From Desulfovibrio sp. (GTDB lineage: Bacteria > Desulfobacterota > Desulfovibrionia > Desulfovibrionales > Desulfovibrionaceae): DNA of 49,123 bases. Each line of letters starts with the position of its first letter. Position 1 is the first letter of the stretch. Below are positions 17,870 through 25,869 of this stretch, piece by piece. Below the pieces are notes generated by a model. That model searched no databases. It was not told where the DNA came from and saw only the letters and a program-made list of their open reading frames with translations. The stretch is from NCBI GenBank assembly GCA_031287575.1, contig JAITSV010000073.1, forward strand, positions 1 to 49,123, read 5' to 3'. A program made the position numbers and the translations under genes.

Positions 17870-17917
17870 GGGGACGCGGGCCGTCCGGAACCTTCCGGGG
17901 CTTCTCGCCGCCTGACC

Positions 17918-19657
17918 CTACTCGCAGGTGGACATGTCCAGCAGATGGTAGCTGTTCTTGCCCGCCTGCTTGGCCACGTACATGGCCTTGTCGGCCTCTT
18001 CCAGCAGGGCGCGCAAGGGGGCTGGCGCACCGGGCAGCGCCGCGCCGATGGCACGGGCCCTGTCGTCCGCATGCCCCCCCGCCCCGCCGCTCCCGTCACC
18101 AGTCCCGTCACCAGGGCCGTGCGGGCGCACGGCGGCCTGCCCGGCGTCCGTTCCATCGCCCGGCAGGCCTGCGGCCACGTCCTCCTCATCCGACAGTTCA
18201 GGATATCCGCCCGCCTTGCCCAGCGCGATGCCCACGCTGCATCCGACGCCAAACCCGATCTGCGCCACCCCGGATACCACGCGCGCGGCCACGCCACGGG
18301 CCACCTCGCAGGCCGTGTCGGCCTGCAAGGCCAGGCACAACACGAATTCGTCCCCGCCCAGGCGGCCCACCACGTCCGACGAACGCACCGCGCCCTCCAG
18401 CACCCGGGCCGTGCGGCGCAGCACCGTGTCCCCTTCGGCGTGGCCGTACCGGTCATTGAGTTGCTTGAACCCGTCGAGGTCGATGAACATGACGGCCAGC
18501 CGCAATGCTGTGTCGTGGCGGCTGGTTTCCAGCAGGCGCCGGGCATGCCGCAGAAACAGCGCCCGGCCCGCCAGGCCGGTCAGGCTGTCGCGCAGGGCCA
18601 TCTCCTCGCGCTCGCGGGCGGCGGCCAGTTCATCTCCCACCTGGCGCAGTTCGCGCACCATGGTGGGCCGGGCCGGTTCGTCGTCCGTCTCCGGCAGAAG
18701 GCACGAGCGGGCCGCCAGTTCCACCTCGGCAACGAAGCGGCGCGACAGCAGCCACGCCCCGGCAAAGCCCACGACGATGCAGGCCCCGCCGATGCCCGCC
18801 AGGCGCAGCAGATAGACATGCATGGCCGCCTGCAACATGGCCACGGGCACCTGCACCACCGCGTGCCAGCCCCACGTCCCCACCGGTGCCACGGCGAAGC
18901 GCACGGGAATCCCTTCGCGGTTGCCTCCCTCCATCACCACCGAAGAACCAAGCACCTCGCGCAGGCGCGGCCCCACCATCTTGCCCACGGTCGACTCAGG
19001 CAGCAGGGTCCGGGCCAGGATGGTGCCCTGCCTGTCCACCAGCGTGGCGGTCCACCCAGCGGGCATGTGCTGTTCCCCCAGCAGGCGGGCGTACGCCGCC
19101 ACCCCGATGTGCATGCGCAGCGCGTACCGGTGTCCCCGGTCCGCCTGCATCGGCACGCCCAGCGCCGTGACCGGCTGGCGCGAAATGCTGCCCTGGAACA
19201 GATCGGACACCACGGGGCGGTCCTCGTTCAGGGCCCGCTGGACCGACTCCAGGTCGCCCGTGGGCGGCAGCGCGGTGCCCAGCGGCTCCCACGTGCTGAA
19301 AACCTGGCTGCCGTCATGGCCCACCAGCGCCAACGACTGTACCTCGCGGTGCACGCTGCCCACCCCCCTGGCCTGGCGGTACAGCTGGCCGACTTCCATC
19401 CCTTCCGAATCCTGCGAGGCCGCCAGGGCGTGCAACATGGCCGCCTTGGCCGACAATTCCGCATCCACGGCCTGGGCCACGGCCAGCACCTGCCGCCGCA
19501 GTTCCGCGTCGGTCTTCTCCTGCTGCGCGCGCATGTGCTCGACCATGGCGAACACGGAGAAGATGGTGGTGGGCAGACCTGCGACCAAGGCAAGCAACAA
19601 CAGCCAACCGCGCACCCCCATGGTGGGCGTGTTCCGAGTACGCTCGAATATTGCCAT
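17918..19657 (-). CDS. Membrane-bound diguanylate cyclase with periplasmic sensor
   Basis: 579 residues. A membrane segment (about residues 14-34), a periplasmic Cache-like region (about 40-290), a second membrane segment (about 300-320) and a GGDEF domain from about 380. The active site GGDEF is intact and the product-inhibition I-site RSSD lies five residues before it, so the enzyme should make cyclic di-GMP and be feedback-inhibited. A Gly/Asp-rich insert of about 60 residues splits the C-terminal part of the GGDEF domain before EEADKAMYVAK. The start at 19657 has GAGGGAGG before it. It converges with the activator gene; no functional link to it is evident. Confidence 0.88.
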   Translation of the reverse strand: MAIFERTRNTPTMGVRGWLLLLALVAGLPTTIFSVFAMVEHMRAQQEKTDAELRRQVLAVAQAVDAELSAKAAMLHALAASQDSEGMEVGQLYRQARGVGSVHREVQSLALVGHDGSQVFSTWEPLGTALPPTGDLESVQRALNEDRPVVSDLFQGSISRQPVTALGVPMQADRGHRYALRMHIGVAAYARLLGEQHMPAGWTATLVDRQGTILARTLLPESTVGKMVGPRLREVLGSSVVMEGGNREGIPVRFAVAPVGTWGWHAVVQVPVAMLQAAMHVYLLRLAGIGGACIVVGFAGAWLLSRRFVAEVELAARSCLLPETDDEPARPTMVRELRQVGDELAAAREREEMALRDSLTGLAGRALFLRHARRLLETSRHDTALRLAVMFIDLDGFKQLNDRYGHAEGDTVLRRTARVLEGAVRSSDVVGRLGGDEFVLCLALQADTACEVARGVAARVVSGVAQIGFGVGCSVGIALGKAGGYPELSDEEDVAAGLPGDGTDAGQAAVRPHGPGDGTGDGSGGAGGHADDRARAIGAALPGAPAPLRALLEEADKAMYVAKQAGKNSYHLLDMSTCE

Positions 19658-19837
19658 GCCCCTCCCTCTCCGCCGATGCCTGCCGACCGGCACGTGCCCG
19701 AACTGGTTGCGCCCGAACGGGTTGCGCCCACCGGCCCCCCCGGACCGCTGGACGCGCACACCACATGCAACTCCCGTTACCCCACGATAACCGCACCAGG
19801 CAGAAGCAGGCAATCCCATGATCATGACCGGCACACG

Positions 19838-19872
19838 CAAAACGCCCCGGCGACCACAGCCGCCGGGGCGTT
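19838..19872 (-). terminator. Terminator of the 91-residue acidic protein gene
   Basis: Perfect 11-base stem (AACGCCCCGGC and complement, 19841-19872), followed on the minus strand by TTTT. It lies 46 bases after that gene's stop and separates it from the diguanylate cyclase gene. Confidence 0.8.
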
Positions 19873-19918
19873 GCATCAGCAATGGCATGCCGCGCCGGAA
19901 CCGCGCGGGCCACGCATC

Positions 19919-20194
19919 CTAATCAGCCAGATCGGTCTCTTCGTCCTCTTCCTCGTCGAAGGGGAAGGCGTCTTCTATCTCGGCCACGTACATTTCAGGG
20001 TCGAAATCGTGCTGCTCCCATGCCTCGTACAGATGTTCGGGAACATTGCGATGGATGCGCGTCACCTCGCGTTCGTCGTCGAGCGTCATCTCGATGACCA
20101 GCGTCCCCGTCCCTTCCGTCATGCCGTCGGTCTGGATGAAGTCAACGTCATGGATTTCAAGGCCATCGGGATCCGTCTGCGGGAGTTGTGACAT
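19919..20194 (-). CDS. Small acidic protein of unknown function
   Basis: 91 residues, very acidic, ending in a DEEEDEE cluster. The middle part reads like a small beta-rich fold (GTLVIEMTLDDEREVTRIHRNVPEHL). No known motif is recognised. Start 20194 is chosen because GGAGGT lies nine bases before it; an in-frame ATG at 20203 directly abuts that site. It has its own terminator (19838-19872), which together with the Shine-Dalgarno supports a real gene despite the lack of a named family. Confidence 0.65.
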   Translation of the reverse strand: MSQLPQTDPDGLEIHDVDFIQTDGMTEGTGTLVIEMTLDDEREVTRIHRNVPEHLYEAWEQHDFDPEMYVAEIEDAFPFDEEEDEETDLAD

Positions 20195-20487
20195 GGAAGG
20201 CATACCTCCGGGCAATGCGTTGCGTTGCGACAGGTTGGGGGCACGCGTGCGGCGCGCCGCATCTGGCGGCACGGTGCGGATGCGGTCCGCCATGCGTTGC
20301 AGCCGCCGACTGTCCTGCCGATACACCCGGCGCACCCCGCTGGCAACACGCCATGTCCGCGTTTTCGCGGAAAAACGGCCTGCGGGCATCTTTGGCAGCC
20401 CACGCACGTTGCGGCATTCTCATGGCGGACAGCCGACATCCGCACTAGACTGGGACAGATTCCACACCCCAGCCCGCGGAGGCCGCC

Positions 20488-20829
20488 ATGCCTGCCTGTG
20501 TGCGTTGCGGAAAGTGCTGCGCCCTGCTGCACCTGCTGACCGTGGAGGCAAGCGACGTGGCCCGTTGGCGGCGCGAAGGGCGCGAGGACATCCTGTCACG
20601 GGTGGGCGAGACACGCGGCCCCTGCGGCACGATCCACGAGGTCTGGCTTTCGCCCCGTGCCGACGGAGGAGGCAGTGGCGGCGGCGAGGACGGCCACTGT
20701 CCGTGGCTGCGCCATACCCCGGACGGGCACGGCATCTGCGCCATTCACGAGACCAAGCCCACCCTCTGCCGCGACTATCCGGCGGGATGCGCGCAAGCCC
20801 GGAGCATCGGCTGCATGGCCGAGCCCTGA
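20488..20829 (+). CDS. YkgJ-family cysteine cluster protein
   Basis: 113 residues. CVRCGKCC near the N-terminus and later cysteines (CPWL, CAIHETKPTLCRDYP) make the pattern of the YkgJ/UPF0153 zinc- or iron-binding family. Function of the family is not settled. A GGAGG lies before the ATG. It diverges from the acidic protein gene. A Gly-rich stretch (about residues 59-67) interrupts the domain. Confidence 0.8.
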   Translation: MPACVRCGKCCALLHLLTVEASDVARWRREGREDILSRVGETRGPCGTIHEVWLSPRADGGGSGGGEDGHCPWLRHTPDGHGICAIHETKPTLCRDYPAGCAQARSIGCMAEP

Positions 20830-21150
20830 ACGCTTACCGCAAACCTCTGCCCCCGACACGGCACCAGCACATCCACCAGCCTCCGGACACGCGCAACCGG
20901 CGCGTCCTTCCTCCATCTGGACCCGCCCCACACCGGCCCCCCCCACGTGCCGCCCGCCATTGCCCATGTCGTCACGCGACACAGCGCGCTGCATACTGTT
21001 CCTGATATATCTTGCAGCATTTCAAGACGCAATGTGCATTCCGAAAATCATCAAAGCTTGTTTATTCACAACATTTCGCATCAGCGCATGCATCAGCGAA
21101 GATTCATGCTCCGCACGAACCACGGCTGTCATGAATTTCCGCAAACCGGC
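20830..21150. other. Non-coding stretch, AT-rich in its second half
   Basis: No gene is seen. Bases from about 20990 are clearly AT-richer than the surroundings, which continues to 21230 and suggests a promoter region or acquired DNA. Confidence 0.4.
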
Positions 21151-21179
21151 TTGACTTCAGCACCAGACCATGTAATCAT
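21151..21179 (+). promoter_or_regulatory. Candidate sigma-70 promoter
   Basis: TTGACT at 21151 and AATCAT at 21174, 17 bases apart, in an AT-rich stretch. It would drive the short unit that ends at the terminator at 21438-21474. Confidence 0.4.
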
Positions 21180-21234
21180 GAATACGATTTTTTAAAAACC
21201 ATACACAATCTCTCAAGACACATACGTCTCCAGC

Positions 21235-21405
21235 ATGACCATGCAGCAGCAGAACACCACAACCAGCCACACCTTCACCGGTGCCCATGCGCCGCAGCCC
21301 CAGTGCGCCGCGCATGGCCGGGGTTCGTGCTCCTGGTTCTTCCTCTCCACCGCCGCCCCGCGCGGCCTTTTCCTCCGTGCCGTCCGCGAGGCGCACGGGG
21401 GGTAG
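21235..21405 (+). CDS. Possible 56-residue small protein
   Basis: An ATG-started frame with a polar Gln/Thr N-terminus (MTMQQQNTTT), three cysteines and a Phe/Leu-rich stretch near the end. It resembles no family I know and lacks a Shine-Dalgarno. The support is position only: a candidate promoter stands 56 bases before it and a strong terminator 33 bases after it. The transcript could instead be a non-coding RNA. Confidence 0.22.
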   Translation: MTMQQQNTTTSHTFTGAHAPQPQCAAHGRGSCSWFFLSTAAPRGLFLRAVREAHGG

Positions 21406-21437
21406 TCCTGCTTACCTCGGCCGTTCCGGCCACGGAC

Positions 21438-21474
21438 GTCCCCCCTTTCTCCGCAACGGAAAGGGGGGACTTTT
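21438..21474 (+). terminator. Strong intrinsic terminator
   Basis: Perfect 12-base stem (GTCCCCCCTTTC and complement) with a nine-base loop, followed by TTTT. It ends a transcript coming from the 21.15-21.4 kb region, 63 bases before the GNAT gene. Confidence 0.8.
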
Positions 21475-21537
21475 GCGTCGTTCGCCCACCGGCCACTTCA
21501 GGCCCGCACCCATGACACCTTCACGAGGTACCACCCC

Positions 21538-22026
21538 ATGCCGCATCCCGCGCAACCGTCTTCGCACGCCGTCACCCCCGCCTCCCGCAACGCCGCCGTG
21601 CCCCATTCCGTGATTCCCCCGGTGCCCCCTCCCGCGCTGCCCCCGGCCACGCTGGCCGCGCGCCAATGCTATCTGCGCCATACAACGCCCGTGCCGGGAA
21701 GCCGGTCCGGCTTCCGGCGACTGGGGCCGGTGCGCATGCTGGTGTGCTTCTGGCAAGACCGCATGTCGCTGCTGCAAATCCATTCCGATGCCCGCCGCGC
21801 CGGGCACGGCTCGCAGGCCATGGCCCTGCTGGTGGCCATTGCCGAACGCCACGGGCTGCACATCGTGGCCAACGCCCTGCCCCTGGCCCACGGCAACGGC
21901 TGCCTGGACCAGCGCACGCTGACCGCGTGGTATCTGGGCTTCGGCTTTCGGCACATTCCGGACAGCTCCATGAACGCCATCATCTATTCCCCCGCCCGCC
22001 TTTCCCGCCCGGCAGACTCGGCCTGA
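21538..22026 (+). CDS. GNAT-like acetyltransferase
   Basis: 162 residues. After a Pro/Ala-rich N-terminus (about 1-40), the chain has a GNAT pattern: beta strands ending in LLQIHSDARRAGHGSQAM (about 79-96), where RRAGHGSQA matches the acetyl-CoA pyrophosphate-binding motif (R/Q-x-x-G-x-G/A), and a C-terminal WYLGFGFRHI segment. A weak GAGG precedes the ATG. Substrate unknown. A start at about residue 40 cannot be excluded. Confidence 0.6.
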   Translation: MPHPAQPSSHAVTPASRNAAVPHSVIPPVPPPALPPATLAARQCYLRHTTPVPGSRSGFRRLGPVRMLVCFWQDRMSLLQIHSDARRAGHGSQAMALLVAIAERHGLHIVANALPLAHGNGCLDQRTLTAWYLGFGFRHIPDSSMNAIIYSPARLSRPADSA

Positions 22027-22273
22027 GCCTCGCATGCTCGGAAACCCGCGTGCACCGAACCGACTGTACCGGACTGCACGCGCCGGGCACGGGGGAAACG
22101 TTTTCCCTTTACACGGCTTTTGCATGTCTTTGCGCACGCCGAAAAAGGCGGCAGGTCCTGCCGGATGCCGTACGCGTCCCGCACTCCCGACGCAGTCGGG
22201 CCATCCCCGGCAGCCGGAACCAGCCGCAAATGCCGTGGCGGACAGCCGCCAACCATGCACGGAGGGTGCGGTG

Positions 22274-22834
22274 ATGAGCGATTGGACAATGGAACTGATG
22301 CAGGGCTACGGGGTGTCGTCCACCGACTACATCTCGGGCATCTCCTCTACCCGGCGCGCCACGCAAAGTGTTGCCACCACGCAGTCCGGCGACCGGGTGT
22401 CCCTGTCCGAAGAGGCCATGCGCCTTGCCCGCGAGATGCTGGCCGCACGCCAGCAGGCCGAGGCGGACGCCGCGCAGGAAGCGGGCACCCTGACCGAGGC
22501 GGGCACGGCGGACGGCGACACCGCCGATGCGTCGGCCTCATCCGCCACCTCTGCCTCCGCCGCCGGTGGTGGCGGTTCGAGCGGCGATTCCACGGCCAAG
22601 CAGGTCGAGGAACTGGAAAAGAAGATCGAACAGTTGCAGCAGCAAATCTCGCAGGTGGAGCAGAGTTCTTCCCCCGACGGGGTGAAGGAATCGGTCACCC
22701 GTCCGCTGTACCAGCAGATCAACGAGTTGCAGCAGCAGATCAACGAATTGCAGGCCCAGGCCGCCAAACAGGCTTCCGGCGGGGGCGGCGGCAGCGCGGT
22801 GTCGTTCGCCTCCTTGGGTAAATCAGGGAAGTAG
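22274..22834 (+). CDS. FlxA-like coiled-coil protein
   Basis: 186 residues. The N-terminal part has a DRVSLSEEAMRLAREML helix; the middle is Ala/Ser/Gly-rich; residues about 110-170 are Gln-rich heptads (KKIEQLQQQISQVEQ and INELQQQINELQAQ), a strong coiled coil typical of the FlxA-like family. The function is unknown, with loose associations to flagella in enterobacteria. CGGAGGG precedes a GTG-ATG pair, of which I take the ATG. It has its own terminator. Confidence 0.65.
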   Translation: MSDWTMELMQGYGVSSTDYISGISSTRRATQSVATTQSGDRVSLSEEAMRLAREMLAARQQAEADAAQEAGTLTEAGTADGDTADASASSATSASAAGGGGSSGDSTAKQVEELEKKIEQLQQQISQVEQSSSPDGVKESVTRPLYQQINELQQQINELQAQAAKQASGGGGGSAVSFASLGKSGK

Positions 22835-22874
22835 TGGCGCCGCAACGGCACCCTTCCCCTTGCGCCGAACGCAT

Positions 22875-22922
22875 GCGGGGCGCGGCCCATCGGACCGCGC
22901 CCCGCTTCGTTCGCGCTTTTTT
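22875..22922 (+). terminator. Terminator of the FlxA-like gene
   Basis: Perfect 11-base stem (GCGGGGCGCGG and complement), nine-base loop, then a short spacer and TTTTTT. Confidence 0.8.
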
Positions 22923-22972
22923 CCGGGCAGAGCCCGGCCTTGTCACATGAAGAAATCGGGATGCATCCCCGG

Positions 22973-24665
22973 CTACTTCACGCCGGACACCCGCTTCACC
23001 CCGGCCACGAAGCTGGCCAGCGTATCGGAGATGGCGCCCTTTTCCAGCCGCACGTCGATGAGTTGGAAGCGCCCGCGCTCCGTGGTGGCCGCAGCGAAGG
23101 CCGCCGCCAGTTCGCGCCGGGTGGTCACGCGGTGGCCGCGCCCGCCCAGCGCATCGGCAAAGGCGGCGAAGTCCAGCGTGTTGATGGCGCTGTACGAGGT
23201 TTCCGGCTGGAACACCCGCAGCATCTCCCACGAGGCGTTGTTGAACACCATGACCACGGGGTCGATGCCAAGGCGCGCGCAGTTGCCAAGCTCCATGCCG
23301 GTCATCTGGAAGGCCCCGTCTCCCACCAGGGTCAGCGAACGCTGCCCGGTGGATCTGCAAGCCCATGCCCGCAGGCACGCCAAAGCCCATGCTGGCGTAG
23401 TACCCCGGCCCCACCATGGGCACCGGACGCACCGACAGCGCGGTGAACAGGCAGTCGCCGATGTCGCAGGCCAGCGGCCACGGGAAGGGATCCGGCTCGG
23501 CGGTGGTGCTGGCGCCGGAAGCGCGCCCCGCCATCACGCCATCATAGAAATCGTTGAGCAGCACGGCGATGTCGTCGGGCGTCACCGGGGCGTCGTCCGC
23601 CACGAAGCCGCGCCGGTACACCACGTTGCGGCCCAAGGTACCGCCCACACCCAGCGGGGCCGGGCAGGCCCGCGCCCCTTCGGGCAGGGCCGCCAGCAGC
23701 GCATCCACCAGCTTTTCCAGAGGAATGTCGTGGTAGGTGTGGAAGCCCATGCGCACTTCGCGGTCCTCGGCGTGCATCAGGCGGCGGCGGTCGATGTGGC
23801 TGGCCGAGACCCCGAAGTTGGTGTCGGACATGATCACCCCCAGCAGCAACAGGCCGTCGGAGCCTTCCACTGCCTGGGTGATGGAGGCATCGCCCGCCAC
23901 GCCCATGTAGGTGCCTTGCAGGCAGGTCTTGCCCGCCAGCAGCCCGCGCCCCATGAAACTGGTGACCACGGGCACGCCCAGCCGGTCGGCCAGTTCCGCC
24001 ACGCGGTCCTCAAGGCCGTAGCGGCGCACTTCCACCCCCACCATCAGCACCGGGCGGCTGGCGGCGCGCAGCCGGGCCAGCACTTCCGCCGCGCAGGCGG
24101 CCACCGCCTCTGCGTCGCAGGGGGTGGGCACGTGCGGGGCCACCGGCCCGCAGGCCACGGCGGGCATGTCGCGTGGAATCTCCAGGTACACCGGGCGCGA
24201 ATGCTCCAGGCAGCTGCGCAGCACCCGCTCGATGATGGCGGGCGCGGTGGCCGGGTCGTCCAGAATGCCCTGGTCGCAGGTGACTTCCTGATACATGCGG
24301 AACTGCGAGCCCACCGTCTTCACCTGATGGTGCAACAGAAGCCCCCGCGCCCGTTCCGCCGTGCCCGGCGCGCCGGAAACGACCACCAGCGGCGACTTTT
24401 CGGCAAAGGCCTGGGCCACGGCGTTCAGCATGTTGATGGCCCCGGCCCCGTAGGTGACGGCGGCCACGCCGAGCCCCCGGCGGATGCGCGCGGCGGCGTC
24501 GGCGGCAAAGCCCAGGCCCGGCTCGTGGGTCAGGGTGACCAGCGGCAGGATGCCGGTCTGTTCGATGATCTTGAAATAGGGCAGCGCGAAGTCGCCGGGA
24601 ATGCCCCAGACCTCGCGCGCGCCGCGTTCCTTCAGGGCGTGCAGCAGTGCTTCGGTGATGTTCAT
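22973..24665 (-). pseudogene. ipdC: Indolepyruvate/phenylpyruvate decarboxylase, frameshifted
   Basis: Thiamine-diphosphate enzyme that decarboxylates aromatic 2-oxo acids to aldehydes. The N-terminal frame (MNITEALLHALKERGAREVW) and C-terminal frame (GDGAFQMTGMELGN, then NNASWEMLR; the GDG-NN thiamine site) both match Azospirillum-type IpdC closely as I remember it, including HEPGLGFAADAAAR with the catalytic Glu. The two frames meet near 23350-23356, just after GVPAGMGLQ. Joining them needs one base removed or two added. The N-terminal frame otherwise runs on into nonsense to 22740. Either a recent pseudogene or a sequence error. The gene stands alone. Confidence 0.85.
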
Positions 24666-25028
24666 GCGTGTCTCCCGGTCCGGATGCCCGTGCGGGCGCA
24701 TGCCGGATATGCGATGCCGCCCCCCAATGGCCGGGGAATGCGGGCGGTTGTTGGAACGGGCAAAAACGGGGCGGTCATACGGCCATGCCGCGTGGGCCCG
24801 CAGGCTGCATACCGCGACCGGCCACCCACGGCAACGCCCCGACCACCCCAGTCACGTCCGGACACCCGCCACACCAGTCACGCGCGAAAACCCATCCGTG
24901 ACCGCGTGGGTTTCCCGGAAACGCTGGGGTAGGGTTTATGACGTCGTGCGCCATCCGCCGAGCGGCATCGCCGAACGCCAAGCGCCCGGAACCGCCTCCA
25001 CACCCTCGCCCCTCAAGGGAGAACCGCC
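24666..25028. other. Divergent intergenic region without a recognised element
   Basis: 363 bases between the start of the broken ipdC gene and the binding-protein gene. I see no gene, convincing promoter or molybdenum-cofactor riboswitch fold. Confidence 0.4.
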
Positions 25029-25859
25029 ATGCCCACGCGCAGTCGCCGCCTTTCGTTGTTCCAGGCCCTGTCCACGGCCCTGCTGCTGGCCCTGTCCTGC
25101 ATCCTGCCCTCCGCGCCGCACGCCGTCCATACCGCGCAGGCAGCGCAGGAAGCACGGGCGGCGCAGGACCCCGTGGAACTGCACATGTACGCGGGCGCGG
25201 GCCTGCGCGTGCCCGCCGAAGCCGTCATCAGCCGGTTCGAGCAGCGCACCGGGGCCAGGGTGGTGGTGGAATACGGCGGCATGGGCCAGTTGCTCACCCG
25301 GTTCAACGCCACGGGCACGGGCGACGTGATCCTTTCCGGCGGCGAACAGTACGTGCGTGAACTGGCCACGGCGGGCAAGATATCGTCCGAGCACAAACTG
25401 GTGCTGCACACCCCGGTCATGGCCGTGCGCAAGGACAAGGCGGCGGGCATCGCCACCCTGGCGGACCTGGCCGCCAGCAACCTGCGCATCGCCATGGGCG
25501 ACCCGCAGGCCATCGCCCTTGGCAAGAGCGGCGAAAAGCTGCTGGACGCCAGCGGCCACGGCGAGGCGCTGCGCGGCAAGGTGACCGTGCGTGGCACCAC
25601 CATCAAGCAGGTGCTGCTGTACCTGACCAACGGCGACGTGGACGCCGCCGTCATCGGGCGGTCCGATGCCGTGGCCAACGCGGCCTCGCTGGTCATCCTG
25701 CCCACGCCGCAGGGCACGCCACGGGAAGTCGGCGTGGTGGCCGCGCTGTCCACCAGCACCCACCCCGAACTGGCGGAGCAACTGGCGGCGTTCTTCGCGG
25801 AACCGGAGAGCATCAAGGTGTTCGTGGACCACGGGTTCCTGCCACTTCCGGCGAAGTAG
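25029..25859 (+). CDS. Molybdate/tungstate-type periplasmic binding protein (ModA family)
   Basis: 276 residues. A long signal peptide (to about residue 45), then LHMYAGAGLRVPAEAVISRF, the N-terminal pattern of ModA-type oxyanion binders, and DVILSGGEQYVREL, AMGDPQAIALGKSGEKLL and DAAVIGRSDA in the expected order. The protein would capture molybdate or tungstate for cofactors of formate dehydrogenases and similar enzymes; which anion is not decided. GGGAGAAC precedes the ATG. The fused permease-ATPase gene follows 10 bases later. Confidence 0.8.
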   Translation: MPTRSRRLSLFQALSTALLLALSCILPSAPHAVHTAQAAQEARAAQDPVELHMYAGAGLRVPAEAVISRFEQRTGARVVVEYGGMGQLLTRFNATGTGDVILSGGEQYVRELATAGKISSEHKLVLHTPVMAVRKDKAAGIATLADLAASNLRIAMGDPQAIALGKSGEKLLDASGHGEALRGKVTVRGTTIKQVLLYLTNGDVDAAVIGRSDAVANAASLVILPTPQGTPREVGVVAALSTSTHPELAEQLAAFFAEPESIKVFVDHGFLPLPAK

Positions 25860-25869
25860 CACGTCCGCC

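Noticed and set aside
22740..22972. Apparent C-terminal extension of the ipdC frame into the FlxA-like gene
   Set aside because: It is out-of-frame translation after the frameshift. The homologous end is in the other frame and stops at 22973.
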